A stretch of 64,000 nt of DNA from JAFKFJ01 sp963786445 (GTDB taxonomy: Bacteria; Pseudomonadota; Alphaproteobacteria; Acetobacterales; Acetobacteraceae). A program made the position numbers and the translations under genes. Location of the stretch: the NCBI GenBank assembly GCA_963786445.1, contig CAWAZU010000035.1, forward strand, positions 1 through 64,000, read 5' to 3'. Positions 25,132 to 37,300 of the stretch are shown piece after piece (the stretch's first letter is position 1; each line of letters begins with the position of its first letter). The notes below the pieces were generated by a model. That model was not told the origin of the DNA and did not search any database. It saw nothing but the letters and a program-made list of their open reading frames with translations.

Positions 25132-26139
25132 CTAGCTGAGAGTTTCGAGGAAGCTGACGATGCCCTGCAGCTGCGGTCCCGACAGGTACAGCGTCGGCAT
25201 GTGCGTGCCGGGCTTCACGTCTTGCGGGTTGGCGATCCAGCCGGCGAGGTTGCCGATGCTGTTGGGCAGCACGCCGCCGGCCAGGATGCGGCGGCTCATC
25301 AGGTGCGTCAGGTCAGGTGCGACGGTGCCGCCGGCCGCGGTGCCGCGGACCGTGTGGCACGCGCCACAGTGATAGACGAAGCTGTGGGCGCCCGCTGCAA
25401 GTTGCGGCGTCACCTCGGCGGGGCGCAGCTGTGCCGCGCGCCAGGCGGCGAATTGCGGCGGCGTGTCGGCGATCAGCAGGAATGCCATATGCGCGTGCTG
25501 TGCGCCGCAGTATTCGGCGCAGCGTCCTTGGAAGATGCCGGGCTTGCTCGCCTCGATCCACGTCTCGTTGGTCTGCCCGGGGATCGCTTCCATCTTGCCG
25601 GTCAGCGCCGGCACCCAGAACGAGTGGATCACGTCGGCGCCGATCAGCCTGATCCGCACCGGCTCGCCGGCGGGGATGTGGATCTCGCCGGCGGTGGTGA
25701 AGACCTGCGAGGGATCGCTGCTCAGGTAGCGCGCCTTCCACCACCATTGCTGGCCGGTCACCTCGATGGTCAGCGAAGGTGGCCGGCTCGGGCCGTTGAC
25801 GGCGGCGAGCACGACGACCGTCCATACCAGCGCACCGATCAGCGCGACGCCGGAGACGCCGACTCCGATTGCGATCCAGCCCATGCCGCTGCCGCTGCGC
25901 GCAACCGGCACCGCGCTGATATCGGCGGTTGTCACGCGCCGCCGCAGAACCCCGACCAGCACCAGCATGCTGGTGATGACGACGACGACAATCGAGAGGA
26001 TCAGCAGGCCCCACGTCAGCGCCACCACCGGCGCGGCCTTCGGCCCGGCACCGCGAAGATAGCCCAGCGCCTGCGCGCCGGCGGGGACGGCCCGCAATGC
26101 GAGCGCAACGGCGGCGGCGGCGAGGCAAGGCCGCATCAT
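25132..26139 (-). CDS. coxM: cytochrome c oxidase subunit II with fused C-terminal cytochrome c (CoxM-like)
   Basis: This 335-residue protein has a signal or anchor region, two helices (about 37-63 and 88-112) and a periplasmic cupredoxin domain. It carries all CuA ligands: H172, C207, E209, C211, H215 and M218. A cytochrome c domain follows (C258-G-A-C261-H262). Fusion of haem c to subunit II is the caa3/CoxM form, giving a built-in electron entry. The start is taken at the first of two ATGs (26139); no good ribosome site is visible, so it is less certain. It begins the eight-gene operon ending with the XoxJ-like gene. Confidence 0.9.
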   Translation of the reverse strand: MMRPCLAAAAVALALRAVPAGAQALGYLRGAGPKAAPVVALTWGLLILSIVVVVITSMLVLVGVLRRRVTTADISAVPVARSGSGMGWIAIGVGVSGVALIGALVWTVVVLAAVNGPSRPPSLTIEVTGQQWWWKARYLSSDPSQVFTTAGEIHIPAGEPVRIRLIGADVIHSFWVPALTGKMEAIPGQTNETWIEASKPGIFQGRCAEYCGAQHAHMAFLLIADTPPQFAAWRAAQLRPAEVTPQLAAGAHSFVYHCGACHTVRGTAAGGTVAPDLTHLMSRRILAGGVLPNSIGNLAGWIANPQDVKPGTHMPTLYLSGPQLQGIVSFLETLS

Positions 26140-26404
26140 CGCGACCGCGGGGAGCCCGGCATCGGCGGCGCGCCGCAATCGGGCAGCCTCGCCGCAAGCT
26201 GTGAGATCATGCCGTCTCCTTCCCTGATCGCAGCCCGTAGCCGTTCGTCGGCAGGTTCGCCCGGCCGACCAGATCATCCAGCGCACGGCCGAAAGCTCCC
26301 GTCGCCCGCACTGGGTTCCATCAGGAGTCGTTGATCGGCATTCGGTGTCGGTGCGCCGAGCACGCCCGAATTGGCCGCGCGCAGCTTGCTGGCGGCGTGT
26401 CGCG

Positions 26405-28582
26405 CTACTCCACGACCACGCGCACCGGGCGCGAACGTTCGGGTCGCAGCGGCAGGCCGATCTGGAAGCGGTGCTCGCCCGGCTGCATCGGCCAGCTTAT
26501 CGGCTGCGCCGGATCGCCGAGCGCGAACGGCGTGCCGTCCACGTACCAGACGATCTGCGGCACGACCGGGCGCGTGCGCGCCTGCAGCACCAAACGGTTG
26601 GTCGCCGGCGGGCTTTCCGGATTGCGCCAGATGCGGCTGTCGGTTTGCGGCAGCGCGATCGCAAGCTGCACCGTGGCTGGCTGCGGCACCGCTGCCCTGC
26701 GCATGTCCGCCGGCGGCAGGAACTCCAGCAGAACCCGGCGGCACGGCCCGCTCGCCGCGACCGGCGCGGCGCAGACCGGCGCGGGTGCGGTGCCCGTCGG
26801 CGGCGCAAAACTCCCGTCCGCCAGATCGCCGGGCCGCGTGAAGTGCAGGTCGAGCAGCAGCGCGCGGACCAGTTCGGCGGCCGAATTGGCGCCGCCCAGC
26901 CCGGCCATCGACCCGCCGTCGCCGCGCCCGACCCAGGCGGCGACAAGGAACCGCGCCGACCATGCGACCGTCCAGGCATCGCGAAAACCTTGCGAGGTGC
27001 CGGTCTTGACCGCCGCCGGGAACGGATACTCGGTGCTGCGATAGCGGGCGAAACTGGGCAGGCGGGCCAGCGGGTCGGCGAGGAACAGCGCCACCTGCCG
27101 GGAAGCGGCCTGCGGAAACACGCGCCGCGGCGGCTCGGCGGGCGCGTCGCGCAGCCAGCGCAGGCCGTGCAGCACGCCGCCGTCGGCGAGCGCGCCGTAC
27201 GCCGCCGCCAGCCGATCGAGGCGCGTCGGCAGCGCGCCGATCGCCATCGCGAGACCGAACCGGTCCGGCGCATCGTGCAGATCGTGCAGGCCGAGGTCGC
27301 GGAACAGGTCGAAGGCCGTGCCGAGGCCGAGCCGGCGCAGCAACTCGGCCGCCGGCACGTTGCGCGAATTGGCCAGCGCCTGCCGCGGCGGCAGCAGGCC
27401 GAGATAGCGGCCGTCGGCGTTGCCGATCGCTTGTGTCACCTCTGCGCTGTCGTTCAGCATCTCGGCCGGCGAGAGCACGCCGCGCGCGAGCGCAGCGGCG
27501 TAGATGAACGGCTTCAGCGTGCTGCCGGGCGAGCGCCACGCGCGCGAAAAATCGATGGCGCCGTCAGGCACGGCGCGCCAGCCGGAGGAGCCGACCGCGG
27601 CCAGCACGTCGCTTCTGTCGCGCTGCACGACCATCACCGCCGCCTGTTGCGCGCCTCGCGTTCGCCACTGCGGTAGCAGCGTGTTGATCTGCGCCACGAC
27701 ACGGCGCTGCACGCCGAGGTCGAGGGTCGCAAAAAGGCGGTCGTCATCGGGCGGACCGGCCGGGAGCATGTCGCGCAGGCGCAGGATGGCGTGCATCGCC
27801 TCGATCGGCCGCGCCGGCGGGCGCAATGGCTGCAACTCGTGAAGTTGCGACACGGCGGCGGCAGATTCCGCATCGCTCAACACGTTCTGCCGGTGCAGTG
27901 CCGCGATCACGCGCTCGGCGCGGGCGCGGGCGCGTTGCAGTCCGTCGGGACGCAGCGGGTTGTGCGCACCCGGTGCCTGCGGCACGGCGGCGAGCAGCGC
28001 GATCTCCGCCCAACTCAAATCGGCGGCCGGCTTGGCGAAATACCAGCGCGCCGCGTGGCCGATGCCGTGGCTCTCGTTGCCGTAGGGGACCAGCCGCAGA
28101 TACTGCGCCAGCACCGCCGCGCGGCCATAGCGCAGCGTCAGCGCCAGCGCCGTGCCGGCCTCCACCGCCTTGGCCCAGAGCGTGCGCGGCGCGGGATGCT
28201 GCATGCGCGCGACCTGCATGGCGATGGTCGAGGCGCCGGAGCGGCGCTCGCCGGTCGCATCCTGCCATGCTGCGCGCAGCACCGCGCGCGGGTCGATGCC
28301 GGGATGCGACCAGAAGCGCCGGTCCTCCAGCGCCAGCGTCGCGCGCACGACGCGCGGCGGCAGCGCAGCGACGGCCCAGTAGCCGTACGTGATCGCGCGC
28401 GTGCCGTCGTCGCGCCGCGTCTCATGGCCGAACTGCGCGAGGAACTCGCCGTTACGATCATAGAGGATCGGCGTCGGCGCCGGCGCCTCGAAATGCGCGC
28501 GCGCCGCGACGGCGGCGAGATACGGCAGCAGCAGCGCGATCGCGGCGGCGAGCGCGAGCCACCGCCGGCGCAGCGGGGTCAC
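26405..28582 (-). CDS. pbpC: penicillin-binding protein 1C
   Basis: This 725-residue bifunctional peptidoglycan synthase has an N-terminal membrane anchor (residues 8-28). The GT51 transglycosylase domain shows Glu86 in LALEDRRFW and GASTIAMQVAR (116-126). The transpeptidase domain shows S354-T-L-K357, SRN (406-408) and KTGT (526-529), and a C-terminal BiPBP_C domain follows from about 630. All catalytic residues are present. Its ATG overlaps the alpha-2-macroglobulin stop (ATGA). The pairing matches the known pbpC-yfhM arrangement, in which the macroglobulin is thought to guard PBP1c-mediated wall repair. Confidence 0.93.
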   Translation of the reverse strand: MTPLRRRWLALAAAIALLLPYLAAVAARAHFEAPAPTPILYDRNGEFLAQFGHETRRDDGTRAITYGYWAVAALPPRVVRATLALEDRRFWSHPGIDPRAVLRAAWQDATGERRSGASTIAMQVARMQHPAPRTLWAKAVEAGTALALTLRYGRAAVLAQYLRLVPYGNESHGIGHAARWYFAKPAADLSWAEIALLAAVPQAPGAHNPLRPDGLQRARARAERVIAALHRQNVLSDAESAAAVSQLHELQPLRPPARPIEAMHAILRLRDMLPAGPPDDDRLFATLDLGVQRRVVAQINTLLPQWRTRGAQQAAVMVVQRDRSDVLAAVGSSGWRAVPDGAIDFSRAWRSPGSTLKPFIYAAALARGVLSPAEMLNDSAEVTQAIGNADGRYLGLLPPRQALANSRNVPAAELLRRLGLGTAFDLFRDLGLHDLHDAPDRFGLAMAIGALPTRLDRLAAAYGALADGGVLHGLRWLRDAPAEPPRRVFPQAASRQVALFLADPLARLPSFARYRSTEYPFPAAVKTGTSQGFRDAWTVAWSARFLVAAWVGRGDGGSMAGLGGANSAAELVRALLLDLHFTRPGDLADGSFAPPTGTAPAPVCAAPVAASGPCRRVLLEFLPPADMRRAAVPQPATVQLAIALPQTDSRIWRNPESPPATNRLVLQARTRPVVPQIVWYVDGTPFALGDPAQPISWPMQPGEHRFQIGLPLRPERSRPVRVVVE

Positions 28583-31500
28583 GGCGCGATCACAACCCGC
28601 GCGCCCGCGCTCATGCCATCGACGCCGCGCCGGTACATCGTCTCGACCGTTCCCGGCGGCTCGGTGAAGCTGCCGGACGTCGCCGCCTGGGCGCGGAAGC
28701 GAAAATCGTAAGTGCCCTTCGGCAACGCCTCGTACACGTACAGCACCTGGTCGTCGCCGAACGCGACGTAGCTCGGGGCGAGCGCGGGTGCCGCGGAGGG
28801 CGCGGCCTCGGCCGGCGCGGTGGCGAGCGCGGGGTTCAGCGGCTCCAGCCCGGCGGCGATCGGCAGCACGAGGGCGACCATCGTGCGATCCTCCGGGTTC
28901 ACGAGTTCCGCAAACTCTTCGACAATGTCGCCGTTCGCGAGATGCAGCGCACCGTCAGCGCGGACCGCCAGGCGCTGCATCGGCGCGCTGCCCGGGGCCA
29001 CGCGGAACAGCCCGCGCGTGAGCGCAAAGCCGTGCTGCACCGGCCTTGCCTCGGCGCCGGGTGCGGCGGGCACGTAGCCGATCTGCTGCACCGCGAGCAC
29101 GCTGCGGCCGCCTTCATTGGTGATCCGAACGGCGGTGTCCGGTGCGGCGATCCGCACCAGCGGCGTCGTGTGGCCGAGCGTGATCCGCTGTGTGCCGACG
29201 GTAACCGGCACATTCTCCGCCGTCACGTCCCATGCGGTTGCAAGCGCGCGCAGCGCCGCCGCGGTCGCGTTGGTGCTGCCCCAGCCGTCCGGCCCGCCGA
29301 GCGACACCAGGCCGCTGCGCAGCAGCGCAAGGCGCGGCTCCTGCGGTGTGGCGATCGCGACGGCGCGCAGCACTTCGGCCAGCCCGCGCGTCTCCGACGG
29401 CAGCACCATCGGGTCGGCATCGTCATCGGCGAGGCCCGCGAATGTCGGCTTGCCGTCGCGCGACAGGATATGCACGCGCGTCCACATCGTCGCCAGCAGA
29501 TCGCCGAGCAATGCGTGATCGGCGTTCGGTGTCGCGGCGATGGCGGCGATCACGCGCGCCAGCCCGTCGGTGGTGAGCGCGCCGGCAAACCGCGCCAGTT
29601 CGCTCGCATAGGCCGCATCAAGCTTGCCGCCGAGCGCGAGTGCATAGAGCGCGCTGGCCCGTTCCAGCAGCGCCGCGTCGGTCAGCAGATGGGGATAGTC
29701 GGAGCGCAGCGATTGCGTCAGTACCTGTGCCAGCCGGTCGCGCAGCGCGCTGTCGATCGGCAGATGCGCCTGCTCCGCGCGGATCATCAACTCGTACGAC
29801 GCAGCGGTGAGCCAGACATAGCCGCGCGTGCCCGGCCAGAACCCGACCAGCCCGTTGCCGTCCACCGCCTGCGCGATGGCGCGCAGCGCCGCGGCGACAT
29901 CGTCGTTGACGCGGCGCGGCAACTCCTCGGCGCCGGCGATCGGCGCGAACGGCAGCAGCGCGAGTTCCGCCGAGGCGAGTGCGATGCGCTGCTCGGTGCA
30001 GCCGAACGGATAGGCCAGCAGATAGTCGAGGCCGCCGAGCGCGCGCGCCAGCGCCGGATCGGTCGCCAGCGTCAGCGTCCCGCTGAACGAACCCGGCCGC
30101 ATGTCGCCGGGCGGCGCCGGCAGATCGGCTTCGCTCTGCCCTGCGACTTCGACGATACGGCGCTCGCGCACCGGCGGCCGGTCGGGGCGGATCGGCAGCG
30201 TGAGCTCGACCGCATCGCCGACCTGATCGACGCTGCGGCGCACGACGAAGCGGATGCGCGCGCTCGCCACCCCCGGCGCGGGTTGCGGCACGACCACCGG
30301 AAACGCCGCGCGCGCCGGCGCGCCGCCGGTCCACGTGAGCGACTGTTCGGTGGCGCCCTGCGTCGCCAGGCCGCTGACGCTGATCGTCGCAGTGCCGGCG
30401 CCGCCGGGGCCTTCGACGATGCGGCCGAGCACCGTCGCGTCGAACGCGTCGCCCGGCCGCAGGAAGCGCGGCAGCACCGGCTGCGCGATCACCGGCTGGC
30501 GCACATGCAACTCGCCGGTGCCGAAGCCGAAGCGATCGGGTCCGCTGGTCGCCTCGGCGCGCAGCTTGAACACCGTGAGCGTGTCCGGCAGCTTTACCTG
30601 CACGTGCGCCACGCCGTCGGCGCCGATCTTGACGTGCGGCAGGTAGATCGGCACAGGCGTGAAATTGCGACGGACAGAAATATTGGCGATGCCGGGATTC
30701 TCGTTGCCTTCGCCGCCGCCGGGCATTTCCTGCAACGGGATGACGCCGAACGCCATATTGCGCGTGTCGCGCGCCGTCATGCGGCTCGGCCGCGCCACGA
30801 TGAAGTGCGGCAGCGGATCGAGCGGCGCTTCCGGCGCCAGCGCCAGCACCGCCTGATCGACCATCCAGAACGTTGCTTCACCCGCCAGCGGATTTCCGGC
30901 TTCGTCGGCGAGGTGCAACGCCACGTCGATCGTCTGTGCCGGCCGCGCCGTCGCCGGCGCCTCGAAGGTGACGACGGCGCGGTTCGCCACCGGCCGCACT
31001 TTCACGAGAATCGTCGCCGCGAGCGTGGTCGGCTTGCCGAGGTCGAACGGCGCGTCGGCGCTCGGTGCCGTGCCGGCGAGCCGGCCGCGCATCAGCAGCA
31101 CATGCACCGGCAGGTCCGGCACCTGCTGCTTGCGCGCCGCGAACGCGTAGCGGCCCGCGCCGCCCGCGACATCGACCCATTGATAGTCGAAGCGGCCTTC
31201 CGGCTGTTCGGCGACGACCAGCGCGCGGGCGGTCTGGAACGGGCTTTCGATCAGCACCGTCGCGGTGTCGCCGGGCGCGTAGTCCGGCTTGTCCGTAGCG
31301 AGGGTCACGGTTTTTGCCGGCGGGCGCGGCCAGGTGACCGGCGTGCTGCCGGCCATGAACAGATCGACGCGCAAGGTCTGCCGCCGCCCGAGACGGTCGG
31401 CGGCAGACACGTCCAGCAGCCACACCCCGGCATCGCTCGCCGCGAAATTGAGCGTCTGCGCGGTGCCGGTGCTGACGACGTGGCGTTCCTCGACGGTGCG

Positions 31501-34297
31501 ATCGAGAATCTGCGTGACGTATTTCGCCGTGCCCTGGCTGAAGTCGCTGGCTTCAAGAACAGAGTTCCAGTCGCGCTTGACCAGGCGGACGGTCATGTCG
31601 ATCCCCGCGCGCGGCTTGCCGTCGGCATCCAGCGCGATCAGGTCGGCGGCGATCGCTCCGGGATGCGCCACATAGCGCGCGGTCTTCAGGCCGAGCACGA
31701 ACGGCGGCAGTGCCGCGATCCGCGACACGCTGCGGATCTGCTGGCCGTCGTCGCCGGTGACGGTCGCCTCCACCGCGTAGGTGCGCGGCTGCGCCGTCGG
31801 CTCCAGCGTCGGGTCGAGCGTCAGTTGCGCCGAGCCGCCGGCATCGGTCTTGCCATCGCTTTGCAGCACCGGCGTGGAACGGAACGCCTGCTCGGCCGAG
31901 AAGCGCGCGTCGGAGGAGAACAGGAAGCCTTCGCGTCCCTTCGTGTTCGGCGTCCAGGCATACGGGTACTGCGTCACGCGCCACTTGATCGGCCGTCCGG
32001 TCACCACGCCGCCGGCGTAGTAGCGCGCCAGCAGCCCGACCTGGAACGGCGCATCGAGCGGCACGTGCGCGGCGGCGTTCAGCAGCACCTCGAAGGTCGG
32101 CAGGCGGTACGCCTCCTTCTTGAAGCCGGCGCTGCCGCATTCGTTCTCGTGCTCCGGCGCGAAGCTGACGCGGTAGTCGCCGGTCGCCTTGGTTTTCGCA
32201 TCGAAGTGGACGTAGAAGCCGCTGGTGGCGTCGAGCGATATCGGGAACCGCCATTCCTGCTTGTCGGGACTGGTGACGAGCAGCGTGCCGCCGCGGTCGG
32301 CGTAGCTCAGCTCGCCGTGCAGAGTGCGGCGGACGAAGCCGCGAATCTCCACCGCCTCCTCGGGCCGGTAGATCGGCCGCTCGGTGAAGACGTGGCAGAG
32401 CGTGCGCGGCTTTTCCTCCCGCGCCGTCACGCCGTTCTTGCTGAACGCCCAGCCGAGCCAGGTGCCGCGCGGCTGCGTCCAGTTCTTCTGCGCATACATC
32501 GCCGGACCGGGCGTGGTCGCCAGCACCAGCGTGTCGGTGCCCTTGACGACGACGATGCGCTGCGGCGACGCCAGCACGCCGTCGCGCGCCTCCAGCGTCC
32601 ATTCGCCATCGACGTCGGTGACGCCGCTCGCGAGGGTGCGAAAATCCTTGCCGGCAATGCCCTCGATGCGGATTTCCGCGCCGGCGACCGGCAGCGCGGT
32701 CGCGAGCGACGTCACCGCAAAGCGGATGCGCGCCGGTTCCTCGATCGCGGTCAGCGACAGGTCGGTCACCTGAGCGCGCAGCCACTGCCGCTGCGCCGCC
32801 TGCAACGGGCGCAGGCCGATCAGATACGCACCCGCTTGCTGCTGCGCCGGCAACTCGCGCGAGCAGCGGCGCGAGGTCGAGGCCGAATTTCGCATCCGCG
32901 CCGCCCGGCGCCTGCGGCAGCGCGACCAGGTCGGACACCGACGGCGAACCGAGCGCGATGATCCGCGCGGCCATGTCGTCCGCCCCGATCGGCTTGGCGC
33001 CGCTCCACGCGGGCGGCGCGTTGCCGGGCAGCGGCGGCGGCGCGGCGTCGCTGGTGGCGACGCCATTCGGCGGGAACGGCCAGAAATCGCGGTCGAGCGG
33101 GTCGATGCGATGGATGCGGATGTCGGCGCGGTCATAACCGTGGCCGCGCAGCGGCACCATCTGCGGGCCGAGCCGCTCGACGATCCCTTGCGGCACGTCC
33201 CAGGCGAGCAGCGGCGGCACGGCGCGGAACGCAAAGCGCAGCACCTGCGCCGGTCCCGCGAGCGCGCGTCCGCGCTGGTCGCGCAGGCTGCCCGGCGCGA
33301 GACGCAGCGTATAGAGCGTGTCCGGCGCGAAACTGGCGGTGACCGTCAGCCCGGGCGGGTCGGCATCGTTGGGCCTGACGCGAAAATCGTCCACCGGCGG
33401 CGAGATGCGCAGCGCATCGCGCGCGGCGATGACGTCGAGCGGCGCCGGTGCTGCGGAGAATGCGAGCACGATGCTGCGGCGGCGCACGCCGGTGCCGGGA
33501 TCGTCCGGATTGTTCTGCGGCGTGCATTGCGTCAGCCCGTCGCCGACCGCGCCGTCATAGCCGTCGCCGCAGGCGAAGCTGGCGAACGCGAACGCGGTCG
33601 CGGTGTGCAGCCGCAAGGCGAAGATCGGGTCGTCGAGGCCCGGCGCATCCGACAGGCGCAGCCGCAGGATCGCCAGCCGCTTGTCGGGCAGCGGCTGGTG
33701 CAGCACGACGAGATAGGTCTGCCGGTCGGCGCGGTCGCGCCGTTCCAGCGCGCGAATGTCGAAATCGGCGCCGGTCAGCGTCTGCCCGCCGGCCGCGTCG
33801 ATGCCGGGCAATGGACGCAGCTCGATGGTCAGCAGCCGCGCCAGCGCCGCCCTGTCCACCGGCTCGGGGAAGGTGAGGCTGATCGTGTCGAGGCCGGCGA
33901 TGCCTTCCGGCTGGTCTTCGGGCGCGGTCGCCACCGGCTCGGGCAGCAGCGGCATCAGGGTGGCGCTGCGGCCGGCGGCGCTGATCGTGACCGGGCGCAG
34001 CGGCGTCCACGGCTCGGCGGGGCGGAACTGCAGCACGCGCGGCCCGAGCCATTGCCACGCCCCCGGCTGCGCCGGCTGCATGGCGACGAAGCGGGCGGGC
34101 GCGTCCTCGGGTGCCGGCTGCGCCGGGCCGGTGTCGGCGGGGAAGAACACCGTCACCGGGTCCCACGGGCGCAGGAACCGGTCCGGCACCACCAGCGCGC
34201 CATCCGCCCGCTGCGCCTGGCCGGGCGGCGACGCGGCGCGGGCGGATGGAACACCCAGCAGCAGGGCCAGCAGCAGCAGGCGGACGAGCATCATCAT
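28579..34297 (-). CDS. bacterial alpha-2-macroglobulin with intact thioester (one apparent frameshift)
   Basis: This exported giant of about 1,900 residues traps proteases in the periplasm. It has a signal peptide after the tandem ATGs at 34297, MG and bait regions, MG2 (RPIYRPEEAVEIRG), and the thioester motif C-T-E-Q in YPFGCTEQ (bases 29989-30000). An intact thioester marks the PBP1c-linked class. The frame changes once near 32860, where one extra base separates APLLAR from ELPAQQQAG. Everything before and after is well conserved. If real, the shift would silence the gene; if an error, the protein is whole. An alternative GTG start at 34312 overlaps the preceding stop. Confidence 0.85.
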
Positions 34298-34308
34298 GCG
34301 CGGGACCT

Positions 34309-37300
34309 TCACGGGGCGGCGGCGGGCGGCGCGAAGCCGGCGGCGAGCAGCAGGCGGCGCACCACCTCGGGCGGCGGTGGCGTGATGTGCGGTTCGATGC
34401 CGAGCACGGTCGGCCGCACCAGCGTCGTGCGGCCGTTGGGCGGCACGCTGGCTTCCAGCAGGTAATGGCCGGGCGCGAGTTTTCGTAACATCGACACGCC
34501 GCGCCCGAGTTCCCGCCCGCCCTCGTCGATCAGCCGCACGGCGACGATGTCGGGATCGGCGCGCACGCCGAGACCGACCGCGCCCTCCGCGGTCACGGTG
34601 AAGCCGAACACGGCGGCGGCGCCCGGCGCGATGGCGACGGGCGCGCCCGATCCCTCGGCGATCTCGGCGGCCGGGAAGGCGGCGAGGTCGAGCGTGCCGG
34701 ACAGCGGCCCGTCGGTCGGCGACAGCAGCCGCAGGAGCGTCGCGCCCGCCGGCAGGTAGCGGTCGAAGGCGATGCCGGACCCGAACAGCGAAGGCGGCGC
34801 TTCGCCGAGCGCGACAATCGCCGGCGCCGTGCCGCGCACGCGCAGCAGCACCGGCGTGCCCGGTGCCAGGCGCAGCGCCATCGCCGCACCGGCGAGCGTG
34901 AGGTGCTGCGGCAGGGTCACGTCCAGCGGCGGCGTGTCCGGCCAGGGCGAGGCGCCCGGCCCCTCCAGCCACGCCGCCAGCGGCCCGGCGCCGTGCGTCA
35001 GTTCGACGCTCGCCGCGCCGTCGAGGGCGATGCGCCGGCCGCGCCGCACCTGTCCGTCCGCCAGCAGCACGGTGGCGCGGGCCGCGCCGGCGACGACAAG
35101 GTGCTGGCCCGGCTGCGCCGCGGCCGTCAGCACGAGCGATCCGCGCGCACCGAAGAAGCGGCGGAACACTGTGCCGGCAGCAAGGGAGGGCGTCGCCGCT
35201 TCCGGCATCAGCGTCAGCGCGGCGGGGGCGGGCGCGTCGCCGAGGTTGACCAGCAGCAGCTCGGTCCAGTCGCCCGCGAGGCTGCGGCTGAGCGCCGCAT
35301 CGCCGGCCCAGGCAGTGACCGCGCCGCCGGCGCGCCAGCCCGCCACCAGCGCGCCCTGGGCGGCGAGGCTGGCGTCGATCTGCTTGTGCCCGGCGGGCAG
35401 ACGCAACGGCAGCGCCGCGTGGGCGGGGATCAGCCCGGCGAAGGCGGCATCGACGCTCCGCTCCGCCAGCAGGTCGAGCGCGTGACGGCGCAGCCCGACG
35501 CGCAGCGCCGCATTCCCCCCGGCGTTCCAGACCGCGATCGGTGCGCCGCCGCAGAGTGAAAAAGCGCTGCCGCCGGGGTCACCCGACCCTGCCACGCCCA
35601 TGCCCCGCCCGGCATCCAGTCCCGGCTGGCCCAGCCCCGAGGCGGCCACATAGGCGCACGGCCCCGATTCCGCCGGCAACATCGCGCGCCCGCCGTCCGG
35701 CAGGCTGATCGGCAGCGCGGCATCGGCCGGCGCCGACGCGCGGGCCACGTCGATCGCTGCCGTGTCTCGCCGGCGCGATCAGCCACACCGAGTCGGCCTG
35801 CGGCACGACATAACCTTCCGTCGCGGCCAGCGCGGGGCGGCCCGGCACCGCGCCGGCGCGCAGCCCGGCCTCCGGCGGCGCGACACGGAGCACGGCGGCG
35901 CCAGGGTCGGCGACACGCGCCACCGCCCAGCCTTGCGCCAGCCCCGGCAGGCGCAGCTTCGCGAACGTCACCCGGCCGAGCGGCTGCGCCGCCGCGGTCG
36001 CCGCACGCATCGCGAGGCGGATCGGGGCGGCGACGCCATCCACCGTCCAGACCGCGACGCGCAACTCCGCGCCTTGCGCCGGCACGGCGAGCGTCGGAGC
36101 GGTGCCCTGTGCCCGGCCGATCGTCTGCCAGGCGCCGCTTGCGTCAAGCTGCTCCAGGGCGAGCACCGTCTCCGCCTGCGCCTCGGCGGCGAGCAGCAGC
36201 AGTGTGCCCGGCTCGGCCGCCGGCAGCGCGACATGGCTAACCCCTAGGCCGGTTATGCTCGCCGACCCGTCCGACCCAAGCGTCACGTCCGGCAGGTCGG
36301 GCGGCAGCGTCAGGGCGAGCTCGGTCCGTTGCGGCGGCGAGTCGCCGTTGTCCTGCGCCGCATCCTCCGATTTCGGCGGCGGGGCGGGCAGGGCTTCGAG
36401 GTCGAGGCGGTAGCGTCCGGCCGGCAGTTTTTGCGACAGCCCGATGTTCCAGTCATCGGCGCGCCCGACCACGCGCGCGAGCACGCTGCCGTTTTCCGCG
36501 CGCAGCACCGCGCGCAGCGGCACCGTGCCAAAACTGGTCAGCGACACGACCCGCGCCGAGGCGAGGCTGAACGGCAGCTTGGCCGGCAGCGTCACGCTGC
36601 GCGGCGCGCCGGGCTGCAACTCGGTGCTGGTCAGCTTGAGCGAATAGGCCAGCCGGTCATTGCGGCCGAGCGCCTCGGCGTCCACGACGTAGTTGCCCGC
36701 CGGCAGGTCGGCGCCCGCCGAAGCCTTGCCCAGCACCCGCAGCTTCGGTGCCGCGTCGTCGGCCGTATGCAGCGTCGCCAGCATGCCGTCGCCTCGCAGG
36801 TCCAGCACCACATGCGCCGGCCCGGCGAGGGAAAAACTCCAGGTGTCGGGCGTGCGGGGCTGGCCGCGGCTGGCCGGCTCGCGCCACTCGGCGCTCTGCG
36901 TCGCCCCGAACGGCAGATCGTGCGGCCCGTGGCCGGTGATCTTTGCCGGCGGCAGCACGCGGCGCAATCGCGCGACCACGCGCGCATCGACGCTCTGCGG
37001 CAGCACGGTCAGCCGGTAGGTGCCTGGGGCGAGGTCCTCCTCCAGCGCGGTGACCGGCCCCGCCTCCTCCAGCGGCCAGCCGTCCGGGTCGTCGAGCCGC
37101 GCGGTGAACGTGCGACCATCACCGAGCAGGTCGAGGCGGTAGCGCCCGGCGACGCCGATGCGCACCGGGAACGCCACGCCGCTGCCCGCCGTGAGGCTTG
37201 CCCGCACGGTCTCGCCCGGCGCCAGTGCCATCCCCTGCGCGAGCGGCGCCGGCACCGCCAGCACGCCGGCCCGTCCGGCCGAGCCGCGCGCGGTCACGTC

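Noticed and set aside
28942..32961. A plus-strand open frame of 1,339 residues
   Set aside because: It is antisense to the macroglobulin gene, is Arg- and His-rich with no domains, and is a frame shadow of GC-rich coding DNA.
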